Assembly (NCBI RefSeq): GCF_023544715.1
Contig: NZ_JAMJEZ010000016.1
Span: 1 to 51,871 of the forward strand
Length of the DNA: 51,871 nt
Reading direction: 5' to 3'
DNA from: Pseudomonas eutrophicaquae
GTDB taxonomy: Bacteria; Pseudomonadota; Gammaproteobacteria; Pseudomonadales; Pseudomonadaceae
Shown here: one piece after another, positions 18,837 to 28,219 of the stretch
Layout of the letters: each line of letters begins with the position of its first letter
Numbering within the stretch: position 1 is the stretch's first letter
Notes under the pieces: model-generated
The model's database searches: none
Seen by the model: the letters and a program-made list of their open reading frames with translations, nothing else
Told to the model about the DNA's origin: nothing
Translations under genes and position numbers: made by a program

Positions 18837-19247
18837 TCAGCGGCTGGCCGGCTTGGGGCGGAAGGCGCAGAAGCCCGGTCGCGGGCCGATCTGCGGATGG
18901 TTGCGGCAGGTGTCCGGACGGTTGGCGTAGACCGTGCACAGGCGGGTCTTCTGATCCAGATACAGGCAGTCGCCGCTGCTGTGCTGCTCCAGGGTGAAAA
19001 TGCCGGTCTTCTGATGAAAGCGCGCCACCACCCCCTCGCGGATCAGGCGCTTGGCAATGTTGCGCGGCGGCTCGCTTACCTCGAACTCATCAATCAGCCC
19101 CAGGCGCAGCAGGTCCTTGAGGCGCACCTCCACCGGCAGGCTGCAGCAGGTGGCGCGGCATTCACGGCACAGGCTGTTGCCGGTGAACTTGATCCAGGTG
19201 TCCAGGCGCTCGGGGTCGGCGCCGACGATCAGGTGAGGGTTGGGCAT
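18837..19247 (-). CDS. YkgJ-family cysteine-cluster (putative zinc/iron-chelating) protein
   Basis: A 136-residue small protein with conserved cysteines in CRECRATCC, GDCLYLD, LCTVYANRPDTCRNHP and FCAFRP. These are the pattern of the YkgJ cysteine-cluster family (CxxCxxxC with a later C-x-x-Y-x-x-RP-x-x-C). The family is thought to bind Zn or Fe, but its function is not known. The start at 19247 gives MPNPHLIVGADPERL; an in-frame ATG at 19262 is an alternative, and neither has a good ribosome-binding site. It lies between the diguanylate cyclase (convergent, one base apart) and fbp (divergent). Confidence 0.82.
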   Translation of the reverse strand: MPNPHLIVGADPERLDTWIKFTGNSLCRECRATCCSLPVEVRLKDLLRLGLIDEFEVSEPPRNIAKRLIREGVVARFHQKTGIFTLEQHSSGDCLYLDQKTRLCTVYANRPDTCRNHPQIGPRPGFCAFRPKPASR

Positions 19248-19365
19248 GGCAGGTGGGGTCATGGTCAGGACGGGGCGCGATGATAAGGGCTGCAGGGGCG
19301 GCGTGCAGCGCTTTTTCACGCCCGGCAGACGCTGCATGCCTGCAGCGCGGTGCGGCAACTCGGGT

Positions 19366-19371
19366 TAAAAT
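19366..19371 (+). promoter_or_regulatory. Probable -10 element of fbp
   Basis: TAAAAT, five of six consensus matches, lies 38 bases before the fbp start in the gap between the divergent Cys-cluster gene and fbp. The -35 region shows no clear match, so confidence is modest. Confidence 0.4.
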
Positions 19372-19409
19372 GGCGCGCTTTCTCCCCAGCCCCCCGGAGC
19401 TTCGCCACC

Positions 19410-20420
19410 ATGTCCCGTGTGACCCTCAGTCGCTACCTGATCGAAGAAACCCGCAGTAACCACACCCCGGCCGATCTGCGCTTCCTCATCGAGGTAGTGG
19501 CGCGTGCCTGCAAGGCCATCAGCCATCAGGTCTCCAAGGGCGCGCTGGGCGGTGTGCTCGGCAGTGCCGACAGCGAGAACGTGCAGGGCGAGGTGCAGAA
19601 GAAGCTCGATGTGCTGTCCAACGAAATCCTGCTGGAAGCCAACGAGTGGGGCGGTCACCTGGCGGGCATGGCGTCTGAAGAGATGGATCACGCCTACCAG
19701 ATCCCCGGCCAGTACCCCAAGGGTGCTTACCTGCTGGTGTTCGATCCGCTGGATGGTTCCTCCAACATCGATGTGAACGTCTCGGTCGGCACCATCTTCT
19801 CGGTGCTGCGCTGCCCGGACGACTACGACGGCGATGGCCATCTGGGCGATGACGCCTTCCTGCAGTCGGGCACCCGGCAGGTGGCGGCTGGCTATGCGAT
19901 CTACGGTCCGCAGACCATGCTGGTGCTGACCCTGGGTTATGGCGTCAAGGGCTTCACCCTGGATCGCGAGCTGGGCAGCTTCGTGCTGACCCACGAGGAC
20001 ATGCAGGTGCCGGCCAGCACCGCGGAATTTGCCATCAACATGTCCAACCAGCGCCACTGGGAAGCCCCGGTCAAGCGCTACGTCGATGAGCTGCTGGCCG
20101 GCAAGCAAGGTCCGCTGGGCAAGAACTACAACATGCGCTGGATTGCTTCGATGGTTGCCGATGTGCACCGCATCCTCACCCGGGGCGGGCTGTTCATGTA
20201 CCCGCGCGATGGCCGCGACCCGTCGATGCCCGGCAAGCTGCGCCTGATGTACGAGGCCAACCCGATGGCGATGATCATCGAGCAGGCCGGTGGCGCGGCT
20301 ACCGATGGCGTGCAGCGTATTCTCGACATCGAGCCGACCAGCCTGCACCAGCGGGTACCGGTGTTCCTCGGCTCCCGTGAGGAAGTCGAGCGCGTCACCT
20401 CCTACCATCGCGCCGACTGA
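19410..20420 (+). CDS. fbp: Fructose-1,6-bisphosphatase, class I
   Basis: A 336-residue gluconeogenic phosphatase that converts fructose 1,6-bisphosphate to fructose 6-phosphate. It shows the class I metal-binding signature [13 protein letters not shown] (about residue 111 onward), an acidic segment [18 protein letters not shown], the substrate region [18 protein letters not shown] and [20 protein letters not shown]. The ATG at 19410 is preceded by CGGAGC and begins the conserved [15 protein letters not shown]. Length is normal. An 8-bp-class GGCGGCC/GGCCGCC dyad shortly after the stop (about 20430-20447) may be a weak terminator, but it has no T-run. Confidence 0.97.
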   Translation: MSRVTLSRYLIEETRSNHTPADLRFLIEVVARACKAISHQVSKGALGGVLGSADSENVQGEVQKKLDVLSNEILLEANEWGGHLAGMASEEMDHAYQIPGQYPKGAYLLVFDPLDGSSNIDVNVSVGTIFSVLRCPDDYDGDGHLGDDAFLQSGTRQVAAGYAIYGPQTMLVLTLGYGVKGFTLDRELGSFVLTHEDMQVPASTAEFAINMSNQRHWEAPVKRYVDELLAGKQGPLGKNYNMRWIASMVADVHRILTRGGLFMYPRDGRDPSMPGKLRLMYEANPMAMIIEQAGGAATDGVQRILDIEPTSLHQRVPVFLGSREEVERVTSYHRAD

Positions 20421-20495
20421 TGCCATCTGGCGGCCGCCCGGCCGCCGTCTGCGGCCCGCCGGTGCCTGGCGGGCACTTTGCCGAGGAGTTTCGTG

Positions 20496-20750
20496 ATGTC
20501 GCTGCGCCCCCTTGCGCTGCTGGCCTGTGCGCTGCTGCTGAGCGCCTGCAGCAAGGTCACCCAGGAAAACTTTGCCCAGCTGCGGACCGGCATGAGCAAG
20601 GCCGAAGTCGAAGCCCTGCTCGGCGCCCCCAGCGAGTGTGCCGGCGCGCTGGGCTTTACCAGCTGCAACTGGGCCGACGAGCGCGCGCTGATCAGCGTGC
20701 AGTTCGGCAATGACAAGGTGCTGGTGTTCTCCGGCTCCGGGCTCAAGTAG
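20496..20750 (+). CDS. Small outer-membrane lipoprotein of SmpA/BamE-like fold
   Basis: An 84-residue lipoprotein. The signal peptide ends in a lipobox LLSAC with the lipidated Cys at residue 19, followed by SKVTQENF. The mature part contains QLRTGMSKAEVEALLGAPSEC, which is the helix pattern of SmpA/OmlA (BamE-like) and DUF3862 domains. Such proteins are envelope lipoproteins; the specific role here is unknown. Serine at +2 predicts outer-membrane sorting. The ATG at 20496 has GAGGAG eight bases upstream. It stands alone between fbp and the glutamate-synthase-domain gene. Confidence 0.8.
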   Translation: MSLRPLALLACALLLSACSKVTQENFAQLRTGMSKAEVEALLGAPSECAGALGFTSCNWADERALISVQFGNDKVLVFSGSGLK

Positions 20751-20847
20751 TACCTGCCTGACCTTCGTGCGGTCTGGGCACGTCCAGCGGTGACCGAATG
20801 CCTGTGGAGGTGCTACAAGTGCAGTACTGTCCACCGGAGAGATCAGG

Positions 20848-22482
20848 ATGAGAACCACGCTGTCGCTGCTGAGCCGTTATGCCGTTTTTGCCGGGTGTGC
20901 GCTGTTATTCCTGCTCAGCCTGCCCTGGCTGTCCGAGTGGTGGCTGCTGACCCTGCTGACCGGCGCACTGACCCTGCTTGGCATCCGTGACCTGCGCCAG
21001 TCGCGCCATGCGCTGCTGCGCAACTACCCGGTCATCGGTCATATCCGTTACCTGATCGAGCAGGTGCGCCCGGAAATCCGCCAGTACCTGGTCGAGGGCG
21101 ACAACGAGCAGCTGCCGTTCTCTCGCGCGCAGCGCTCGCTGGTCTATGCCCGGGCCAAGAACGAGGGGGCCGACAAGCCGTTTGGTACCCTCAGTGATGT
21201 CAGCGAACCGGGCTTTGAGTTCATCGGCCACTCGATGCTACCGGCCGATCACGTCGATCCGGCGACCTTTCGCATCGAGATCGGCGGCCCGCAGTGCAGC
21301 CAGCCTTATTCGGCGTCGATCTTCAATATCTCGGCGATGAGCTTTGGCTCGCTGAGCGCCAACGCGATCCGCGCCCTCAACCAGGGCGCAGCGCAGGGCG
21401 GCTTTGCCCATGACACCGGTGAGGGCAGCATCAGCCCTTACCACCGCGAGCACCGCGGGGATCTGATCTGGGAGATCGGCAGCGGCTACTTTGGCTGCCG
21501 TGACGGCGCTGGGCAGTTCGATGAGCAGCGCTTTGCCGTGCAGGCCAACGACCCGCAGGTGAAGATGATCGAGATCAAGCTCAGTCAGGGTGCCAAGCCC
21601 GGGCATGGCGGCATCCTGCCCCGGCACAAGATCACCGCCGAGATCGCCGCTACCCGCGGCATTCCGATGGATCAGGACTGCATTTCACCGGCCCGGCACA
21701 GTGCCTTCTCCACTCCCATCGAGCTCTTGCAGTTCATCGCCCGGCTGCGCGAGCTGTGCGGCGGCAAGCCGGTCGGCTTCAAGTTCTGCCTGGGGCATCC
21801 GTGGGAGTTCATGGCCATCGTCAAGGCGATGCTGGCGACCGGCATCCTGCCGGACTTCATCGTGGTGGACGGCAAGGAGGGCGGCACCGGCGCCGCGCCG
21901 TTGGAGTTCACCGACCACATGGGCGTGCCGCTGCGCGAGGGGCTGCTGTTCGTGCACAACACGCTGGTCGGCGCCAACCTGCGCAGCCAGATCCGTATCG
22001 GCGCGAGTGGCAAGATCATCAGCGCCTTCGACATTGCCAGCGTGCTGGCGATCGGTGCCGACTGGGCCAACTCGGCGCGCGGCTTCATGTTTGCCATCGG
22101 CTGCATCCAGAGCCAGTCCTGCCATACCAACCGCTGCCCGACTGGTGTCGCCACCCAGGACCCGCTGCGCCAGCAGGCGCTGGTGGTGCCGGACAAGGCC
22201 GAGCGCGTCTACAACTTCCACCGCAACACCCTCAAGGCGCTGGCCGAGCTGGTGGCGGCGGCCGGGCTGCGCCATCCCGGCGAGCTGGGCCCGCAGCACC
22301 TGGCCCAGCGCATCCCCTCCAGCGCCATCAACCTGTTCTCCCAGCAGCACGCCTATCTGGCTCCGGGGGCGTTGCTGGAGAGCGCGGGCGCCGAGGATTT
22401 CTACACGCGGATGTGGCAGCTGGCGCAGGCGGAGAGTTTCGCCCCGGTGCGCGCCGTGACCGCCGCCGATGCCCGCCTCTGA
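20848..22482 (+). CDS. Membrane-anchored FMN-binding glutamate-synthase-domain protein
   Basis: A 544-residue protein that carries only the FMN/3Fe-4S synthase domain of glutamate synthase (GltB type), behind two hydrophobic N-terminal segments (about 9-45). Visible blocks include ISAMSFGSLSANAIRALNQGA, SQGAKPGHGGILP, the catalytic segment FIVVDGKEGGTGAAPLEF, and GCIQSQSCHTNRCPTGVATQ, whose cysteines are the 3Fe-4S cluster pattern of GOGAT. No glutaminase (Gn-AT) domain and no GltD partner are nearby. The reaction is therefore not certain; it may be a ferredoxin-type or unrelated amino-acid oxidoreductase. The ATG at 20848 is preceded by GAGAGATCAGG. The next gene, pip, starts 10 bases after its stop, so the two form an operon. 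Confidence 0.85.
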   Translation: MRTTLSLLSRYAVFAGCALLFLLSLPWLSEWWLLTLLTGALTLLGIRDLRQSRHALLRNYPVIGHIRYLIEQVRPEIRQYLVEGDNEQLPFSRAQRSLVYARAKNEGADKPFGTLSDVSEPGFEFIGHSMLPADHVDPATFRIEIGGPQCSQPYSASIFNISAMSFGSLSANAIRALNQGAAQGGFAHDTGEGSISPYHREHRGDLIWEIGSGYFGCRDGAGQFDEQRFAVQANDPQVKMIEIKLSQGAKPGHGGILPRHKITAEIAATRGIPMDQDCISPARHSAFSTPIELLQFIARLRELCGGKPVGFKFCLGHPWEFMAIVKAMLATGILPDFIVVDGKEGGTGAAPLEFTDHMGVPLREGLLFVHNTLVGANLRSQIRIGASGKIISAFDIASVLAIGADWANSARGFMFAIGCIQSQSCHTNRCPTGVATQDPLRQQALVVPDKAERVYNFHRNTLKALAELVAAAGLRHPGELGPQHLAQRIPSSAINLFSQQHAYLAPGALLESAGAEDFYTRMWQLAQAESFAPVRAVTAADARL

Positions 22483-22492
22483 GGAGTTGGCC

Positions 22493-23464
22493 ATGCTCAG
22501 TCTGTATCCCGACATCAAGCCCTATGCCCGCCACAGCCTGGCGGTGGATGGGCAGCACACGCTGTACGTCGATGAAAGCGGCTCGCCGGACGGCCTGCCG
22601 GTGCTATTCGTGCACGGTGGCCCGGGGGCTGGCTGTGATGCGAGCAGCCGGCGCTGGTTCGATCCCAGCCTGTACCGCATCGTCACCTTCGATCAGCGCG
22701 GCTGCGGGCGCTCCACCCCGCATGCCAGCCTTGAGAACAACACCACGGCGCACCTGATCGCCGATATCGAGCAGATCCGCGCGCAGTTAGATATCGAGCG
22801 CTGGGTGCTGTTTGGCGGCTCCTGGGGCTCGACGCTGTCCTTGGCCTATGCCCAGGCCCATCCCGAGCGGGTGCTGGCGCTGATCCTGCGTGGCATCTTC
22901 CTTTGTCGCCCGCAGGAGATTCACTGGTTCTACCAGAGCGGTGCCAGCCGGCTGTTTCCCGATTACTGGGAGGACTACCTCGCGCCGATCCCGCCCGAGG
23001 AGCAGGACGATCTGCTTGGCGCCTATTACCGCCGCCTGACCGGCAGCGACCAGATTGCCCAGATGCAGGCTGCCAAGGCCTGGTCGGTGTGGGAGGGGCG
23101 CACGGCGACCCTGCGCCCCAATCACGAGGTGGTCGAGCGTTTTGCCGACCCGCATCGTGCACTGTCGATTGCCCGCATCGAGTGTCATTACTTCACGCAT
23201 CAGGCCTTCCTCGCCCCCGACCAGCTGCTGCAGCACATGCCACGGATCGCCCATCTGCCTGGAGTGATCGTGCATGGCCGCTATGATGTGGTCTGCCCGC
23301 TGGACAACGCCTGGGCGCTGCACAAGGCCTGGCCGGGCAGCGAGCTGCTGATCATCCGCGATGCCGGACACGCCGCCGCCGAGGCCGGGATCACCGATGC
23401 GCTGATACGCGCCAGCGACCGCATCGCCCGTCAGCTGCTCGGCCTGCCGGAAGAGCAGGCCTGA
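22493..23464 (+). CDS. pip: Proline iminopeptidase (prolyl aminopeptidase)
   Basis: A 323-residue alpha/beta-hydrolase of peptidase family S33 that removes N-terminal proline from peptides. It has the oxyanion-hole motif HGGPGAG, the family motif DQRGCGRSTPHA, the nucleophile elbow GGSWGS, and near the end the acid DVVCPLDNAWALHKAWP and the histidine GHAAAEAG. Length and motifs match pseudomonad Pip. The ATG at 22493 has GAGGAG upstream. It follows the glutamate-synthase-domain gene by 10 bases. A GAGCGGG/CCCGCTC dyad after the stop (23478-23501) could be a weak terminator. Confidence 0.94.
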   Translation: MLSLYPDIKPYARHSLAVDGQHTLYVDESGSPDGLPVLFVHGGPGAGCDASSRRWFDPSLYRIVTFDQRGCGRSTPHASLENNTTAHLIADIEQIRAQLDIERWVLFGGSWGSTLSLAYAQAHPERVLALILRGIFLCRPQEIHWFYQSGASRLFPDYWEDYLAPIPPEEQDDLLGAYYRRLTGSDQIAQMQAAKAWSVWEGRTATLRPNHEVVERFADPHRALSIARIECHYFTHQAFLAPDQLLQHMPRIAHLPGVIVHGRYDVVCPLDNAWALHKAWPGSELLIIRDAGHAAAEAGITDALIRASDRIARQLLGLPEEQA

Positions 23465-23563
23465 GGGCCTCTGCCACGAGCGGGGAATTTATCGCCCGCT
23501 CACGGCTCTAACCCATCACTTGCTTCACACCCTGAAGCGCATTGCTCTGCAAGGAGAACGTCC

Positions 23564-24244
23564 ATGAAACTGTCCCGCCGTCTGATCCTGTCCGCCACGG
23601 CCCTCACGCTGCTCGCCGGTTGCGCGCAGAGCCCCTACCAGCAACAGGGCGGTGCGCCCGCCGACAGCAACAAGACGGCTATTTATGGTGGGCTGGGTGC
23701 CTTGGCCGGCGCAGTAGCCGGCGCGGCCATCAACCATGACAACCGCGGCAAGGGCGCGCTGATTGGCGCGGCCGTGGCGGGTGCCGCGGGTGCGGGTTAT
23801 GGCTACTACGTCGACAAGCAGGAAGCCCAGCTGCGCCAGCAGATGCAGGGCACCGGGGTGGAGATCCAGCGTCAGGGCGATGACCTGCAGCTGATCATGC
23901 CGGGCAACATCACCTTCGCCACCAACTCGGCCGACATCGCCAGCAACTTCTATGGCCCGCTGAGCAACCTGGCCAACTCCTTCAAGCAGTTCGACCAGAA
24001 CAGCATCGAGATCGTCGGCCACACCGACAGCACCGGTGGCTATCAGTACAACGTCGGGCTGTCCCAGCGCCGTGCGCAGAGCGTGGCCAATTACCTGGTC
24101 TCCCAGGGCGTCAACCCGGCGCGTGTCACCACCCGTGGCGCTGGCCCGGATCAGCCGGTGGCCAGCAACAACACCGAAGCCGGTCGCCAGCAGAACCGCC
24201 GCGTGGAGGTCACCCTGCGTCCGCTGCCGGGCGCTCAGTACTGA
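23564..24244 (+). CDS. OmpA-family outer-membrane lipoprotein (YiaD-like)
   Basis: A 226-residue lipoprotein: signal peptide with lipobox LLAGC and lipidated Cys20, then a glycine-zipper stretch (GGLGALAGAVAGAAI and GAAVAGAAGAGYGYY, about 42-80), then a C-terminal OmpA peptidoglycan-binding domain (about 105-222). The OmpA domain has the NITFATNSADI strand, the GHTDSTGGYQYNVGLSQRRA motif and QNRRVEVTLRP. It should tether the outer membrane to peptidoglycan. AAGGAG precedes the ATG by about eight bases. The gene is monocistronic, with a strong terminator behind it. Confidence 0.92.
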   Translation: MKLSRRLILSATALTLLAGCAQSPYQQQGGAPADSNKTAIYGGLGALAGAVAGAAINHDNRGKGALIGAAVAGAAGAGYGYYVDKQEAQLRQQMQGTGVEIQRQGDDLQLIMPGNITFATNSADIASNFYGPLSNLANSFKQFDQNSIEIVGHTDSTGGYQYNVGLSQRRAQSVANYLVSQGVNPARVTTRGAGPDQPVASNNTEAGRQQNRRVEVTLRPLPGAQY

Positions 24245-24267
24245 GTCGGCCTTTGCCGGGACAAGGA

Positions 24268-24296
24268 GGGGACGCTGCGGCAGCGTCCCCTTTTTT
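24268..24296 (+). terminator. Terminator of the OmpA-like lipoprotein gene
   Basis: GGGGACGCTG and its perfect complement CAGCGTCCCC flank a CGG loop and are followed by six T residues. It lies 24 bases after the stop. On the other strand the same hairpin lies just past the convergent AEC transporter gene, though with a poorer T-run, so it may serve both. Confidence 0.95.
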
Positions 24297-24321
24297 GTGG
24301 CGTTGCGGCGGGTCTGGCGTT

Positions 24322-25254
24322 TCAGACATCCAGCAGCATCAGCAGCAGGCTGATGCTGAAGAACGACAGCGCTGTGGCGCTGACCAGGGCCGCGGTGCAG
24401 CGGTTCTCCAGGCCATACTGCTGACCGATCAGCGGGTAGATGCTCATCATCGGCGCACTGGCAAACAGCAGGGCGGTCAGCAGCTGGGTCTGGCTCAGCG
24501 AGGGGCTGAGGCTGAAGGCGATCCACACCGCCAGTGGATGCAGCAGCAGCTTGCCGACGGTGATCTGCCCCACATCCAGCCACAACCCGCCGGGCTTGAG
24601 GCCATGCAGCGTGGCGCCGATGACGAACAGCGCCAGCGGCGCCGAGGCGCGTGCCAGCAGCTCCAGGCTATGGGCCAGCACGCCGGGCAGCGGCAGTTGT
24701 AGCAATGACAGGCTCAGGCCCGCGGCAATGCCCAGCAGCATCGGATTGCCGGCCAGACGCCGGCCGATCTGAGCCGCGAGCTGCAGGCGCGAGCCGCCGC
24801 CCTCCTTGCCGATCTCGCAGAGAATCAGGGTCAGCGGCACCATGATCACCGACTCGACCATCATGCCCAGCGCCATGGCCAGCGCCGCCGGGGTGCCGAC
24901 CACCATCACCGCCACCGGATAGCCGATAAAGCCGCTGTTGGAGCCGGACATGCCCAGCCCGTTGAGCGCCGCGCCAGCCAGACTGTCACCGCGCCCATAG
25001 CGCGAGAAGCCGGCGCCCAGCGCGAACACCGCCAGCGAGGCCAGGGCATAGGCCAGCAGGTAGTCGAGCTGCAGGATCTCGCTGATCGGCCGGCTGCCCA
25101 GCTCGCGCACCAGCAGGGCCGGCAGGGCGAAGCGGATGACGAAGTTGCCCATGCCGCGTGCCTGGTCGCGGCTGACCAGCCCGCGACGCGCCGAGACAAA
25201 GCCTAAAAGGATGATCAGAAAGATCGGCAGGGTGATGCCGAGCACATCGCGCAT
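24322..25254 (-). CDS. AEC-family (auxin efflux carrier) transporter
   Basis: A 310-residue membrane protein with about ten hydrophobic helices. It has the AEC/PIN-family features GNFVIRFALPALLV in the second helix region, GLGMSGSNSGFIGYPV in the crossover region and LLFASAPMMSIYPLIGQQYG in the second half. Bacterial members export carboxylates such as malate or malonate; the substrate here is unknown. It is convergent with the OmpA-like gene. The 123 bases up to the MCP gene hold no clear element. Confidence 0.88.
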   Translation of the reverse strand: MRDVLGITLPIFLIILLGFVSARRGLVSRDQARGMGNFVIRFALPALLVRELGSRPISEILQLDYLLAYALASLAVFALGAGFSRYGRGDSLAGAALNGLGMSGSNSGFIGYPVAVMVVGTPAALAMALGMMVESVIMVPLTLILCEIGKEGGGSRLQLAAQIGRRLAGNPMLLGIAAGLSLSLLQLPLPGVLAHSLELLARASAPLALFVIGATLHGLKPGGLWLDVGQITVGKLLLHPLAVWIAFSLSPSLSQTQLLTALLFASAPMMSIYPLIGQQYGLENRCTAALVSATALSFFSISLLLMLLDV

Positions 25255-25377
25255 GGCAGGGGATCCATCAGCAGGGAGGCCGCCGCCGCGGCCCCGTTAC
25301 GCGGCATTATCGACGGCCCCCGGGCCGTGCGGCACGGAGACCGGCGATAGTGGGCGCTGATCGAACAGGGCCGCGCC

Positions 25378-26661
25378 TCAGCGATCGGAGAAGCGCTGCA
25401 CCACCTGCACCACCTGCTCGGCCCCCTGATGGATCTGCTGGATCGAGGCGCCAGCCTGATTGACCAGACTGACGCTCGACTCCACCTGACTCAGGCTGCC
25501 GGACATGCTTTCCACCACCCGGTTGGTTTCCTCGCGGATCGCCTCGATCAGCGAGGTGATGCCGCTGGTGGCCTGCGCGGTACTGACCGCCAGCTTGCGC
25601 ACCTCACCGGCCACCACCGCAAAGCCCTGGCCGCTTTCACCGGCCCGCGCCGCTTCGATCGCCGCGTTGAGTGACAGCAGGTTGGTCTGCTGGGCGATGG
25701 TCTGGATGCTGTCCACGATCGTGGTGATCTGGCGGATCTGCCGATCGAGCTGGCCGACCTGCGCCGCCGCGGCCTGCACTTGACGGGCCAGCGCCTGCAT
25801 GTCTTGGGTGGCGTGACGGATGATCGCCTCGCCCTCGCGGGACAGCTGCTCGGTTTCCTGGGCGGTCTGGTAGGCGATACGTGCCCCTTCGCGCTCGACC
25901 TCCTGACGCTTGACCTGCTCGCTGATGTCAGAAGCCAGCTTGATTACCCGCACCACCTGCCCCTGATCGTCGAGAATCGGGTTGTAGGTGGCATCCAGCA
26001 GCACCGTCTGCCCCGACTTGGTGACCCGTTCACACTGCCCGGCATAGAACTGCCCACTCTGCAGCTGCTCCCAGAAGCGCTGATAGTCGTGGCTGGAGCG
26101 GTAGGCCTGGGTGCAGAACTGGCTGTGGTTGCGGCCCTCGATCTCTTCCAGGCGATAGCCCATGGCGCGCAGAAAGTTGTCGTTGGCGGTAATGACCGTG
26201 CCATCCGGCTCGAACTCGATCACCGCCATCGAGCGGTCAAGGGCGCTGACCAGGCTGTTGGTGTGCATGGCATCGGCGGCACGGCGGGTGATGTCGTTGG
26301 CCAGCTTGAGGATCTTGCTGACCTGCCCCTGACGGTTGCGCACCGGGATGTAGGTGGCTTCCAGCCAGAGGATCGAGCCATCGCGGTGGCGGCGCTTGAA
26401 CTTGCCACCGAACGACTCACCGCCCGCCAGCCGCTGCCAGAACTGCGCATACTCACTGCTCTGCACCACATCGGATGGGCAGAGCAGGCGGTGATGAGCG
26501 CCTTGCAGCTCGCTGCGCGGGTAGCCGACGGTGTCACAGAACAGGTCGTTGGCATCGATGATCTGCCCGTCCGGGCGGAACTCGATGGTGGCGACCGAGG
26601 CTTTGATGGCGGCGAATTCATCCTGACCGCGGGAGCTGCGTTGCAACCATTGACGCATCAT
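25378..26661 (-). CDS. Soluble PAS-PAS methyl-accepting chemoreceptor, BdlA-like
   Basis: A 427-residue receptor with no membrane segment. Two tandem PAS domains (about 18-130 and 140-255) contain the paired motifs [17 protein letters not shown] and [17 protein letters not shown]. An MCP signalling domain follows, with the hairpin-tip sequence [23 protein letters not shown]. This is the architecture of Pseudomonas BdlA (biofilm dispersion) and Aer-type soluble receptors. A role in redox- or c-di-GMP-linked biofilm dispersal is inferred only. The start ATG-ATG is preceded by GAGG seven bases upstream. The homologous position in Pseudomonas aeruginosa, beside the rsmE-like gene, also holds a chemoreceptor, as I recall. 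Confidence 0.88.
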   Translation of the reverse strand: MMRQWLQRSSRGQDEFAAIKASVATIEFRPDGQIIDANDLFCDTVGYPRSELQGAHHRLLCPSDVVQSSEYAQFWQRLAGGESFGGKFKRRHRDGSILWLEATYIPVRNRQGQVSKILKLANDITRRAADAMHTNSLVSALDRSMAVIEFEPDGTVITANDNFLRAMGYRLEEIEGRNHSQFCTQAYRSSHDYQRFWEQLQSGQFYAGQCERVTKSGQTVLLDATYNPILDDQGQVVRVIKLASDISEQVKRQEVEREGARIAYQTAQETEQLSREGEAIIRHATQDMQALARQVQAAAAQVGQLDRQIRQITTIVDSIQTIAQQTNLLSLNAAIEAARAGESGQGFAVVAGEVRKLAVSTAQATSGITSLIEAIREETNRVVESMSGSLSQVESSVSLVNQAGASIQQIHQGAEQVVQVVQRFSDR

Positions 26662-26732
26662 CGTGCATCCTCATTGTTTTGGTACGGCAATACCCTGCCG
26701 CGTGGGTCGATTCCTGGCGCCCGCAGGCCCGC

Positions 26733-27443
26733 TCAGAACAGGCGGGCGAGCAGGGCGGTGACAGCGGTTTCCACTCTCAGGATACGCTCGCCCAGCTGCA
26801 CCGGCGCAAGTCCTGCGCGCTGCAGCTGTTCCACCTCGTAGGGGATCCAGCCACCTTCCGGGCCGATCGCCAGGGTGAGCGGCGTGTTCAGCGCACGCGG
26901 GCAGGGCGGATAGTCGCCGGGGTGGGCAATCAGGCCCTGGGTGCCCTGCGCCAGCGCCGGCAGACGATCCTCGACGAACGGCTTGAAGTAGCGCTCGATG
27001 CGCACCTCGGGCAGCACGGTATCGCGGGCCTGCTCAAGGCCGAGGATCAGCTGTTCGCGGATGGCCTCGGGGCTGAGGAACGGGGTCTGCCAGAAGCTCT
27101 TCTCCACCCGGTAGCTGCCCATCAACACCAGGCGCGGCACGCCCATGCTGGCCACGGTCTGCAGCACGCGCTTGAGCATCTTCGGCCGTGGCAGGGCCAG
27201 CAGCAGGGTGATCGGCAGCTTGGCCGGCGGCGGCTGATCGAGCGGCTGCAGAACCAGTTCGGCGCAGGTTTCGTCCAGATGCACGATCTGCGCCAGGCCC
27301 ATCCGCCCCTCCAGCAGACCGACCCGCAAGCTGTCACCGACGCCGGCGCGGTGCACCTCATGCAGGTGGCGCAGGCGCCGGCCTTGCAGCCGGGCACGGT
27401 CGCTGGCGATCAGGTCCGCAGCTTCGAGCAGCAACAGGTTCAT
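26733..27443 (-). CDS. rsmE: 16S rRNA m3U1498 methyltransferase, RsmE family
   Basis: A 236-residue SPOUT methyltransferase. The N-terminal PUA-like part contains [21 protein letters not shown]. The C-terminal knotted domain has the family blocks [36 protein letters not shown] and [16 protein letters not shown]. RsmE methylates U1498 of 16S rRNA. Pseudomonads usually carry more than one RsmE-like gene, so this could be the tat-linked paralogue rather than the canonical one. The start at 27443 overlaps the tatC stop by 4 bases, so it is the last gene of the tat operon. Confidence 0.85.
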   Translation of the reverse strand: MNLLLLEAADLIASDRARLQGRRLRHLHEVHRAGVGDSLRVGLLEGRMGLAQIVHLDETCAELVLQPLDQPPPAKLPITLLLALPRPKMLKRVLQTVASMGVPRLVLMGSYRVEKSFWQTPFLSPEAIREQLILGLEQARDTVLPEVRIERYFKPFVEDRLPALAQGTQGLIAHPGDYPPCPRALNTPLTLAIGPEGGWIPYEVEQLQRAGLAPVQLGERILRVETAVTALLARLF

Positions 27444-28219
27444 GGCAGGGGCGCCGGCGGGCCGGGCTGCTCGGCCGGGGGCGGCGGACTGCGCCGCACC
27501 AGGCGACCAAACAGCAGGCCGGCCTCGAACAGCAGCCACATCGGCACGGCCAGCAGGGTCTGCGAGAACACATCCGGCGGGGTGAGCAGCATGCCGATCA
27601 CAAAGCAGGCGAGGACTACGTAGGGTCGGCTGCGGCTGAGGGTTTCGACCGGGGCGATGCCGGTCCAGATCAGCAGGAAGGTGGCAATCGGGATCTCGAA
27701 GGCGACGCCAAAGGCGAAGAACAAGGTCAGCACGAAGTCCAGGTACTGGCCGATGTCGGTCATCATCGCCACGCCTTCAGGCGTCACGCTGGCGAAGAAG
27801 CCGAACATGATCGGGAAGACCACGAAGTAGGCGAAGGCCATGCCGGCATAGAAGAGCAGGATGCTGGCGACCAGCAGCGGGATGGCAATACGCTTCTCGT
27901 GCTGGTACAGCCCCGGCGCGATGAAGCCCCAGGCCTGCTGGAGGATCACCGGGATGGCCAGAAAGAGCGAGACCATCAGGGTCAGCTTGAACGGGGTGAG
28001 AAACGGCGAGGCGACCCCGGTGGCGATCATGGTTGCGCCTTCGGGCAGGTAGACTCGCAGCGGCGCGGCGACCAGCGCGTAGATGTCCTGGGAGAAGTAG
28101 AACAGTCCGGCAAACAGCAGCAGGACGATGACCACGCAGCGCAGCAGGCGGTTACGCAGTTCGGTGAGGTGGGCAACCAGGGGCATTTCCTGATCGCTGG
28201 CAGGGGTCTGATCGGTCAT
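27440..28219 (-). CDS. tatC: Sec-independent (twin-arginine) translocase subunit TatC
   Basis: A 259-residue, six-helix inner-membrane protein that recognises twin-arginine signal peptides. It shows the N-terminal [12 protein letters not shown] motif, the FxxPF-like [20 protein letters not shown] segment and [12 protein letters not shown] in the loop before the third helix. The C-terminal tail is rich in proline. It overlaps tatB by 4 bases and rsmE by 4 bases. Length is normal for the family. Confidence 0.97.
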   Translation of the reverse strand: MTDQTPASDQEMPLVAHLTELRNRLLRCVVIVLLLFAGLFYFSQDIYALVAAPLRVYLPEGATMIATGVASPFLTPFKLTLMVSLFLAIPVILQQAWGFIAPGLYQHEKRIAIPLLVASILLFYAGMAFAYFVVFPIMFGFFASVTPEGVAMMTDIGQYLDFVLTLFFAFGVAFEIPIATFLLIWTGIAPVETLSRSRPYVVLACFVIGMLLTPPDVFSQTLLAVPMWLLFEAGLLFGRLVRRSPPPPAEQPGPPAPLP

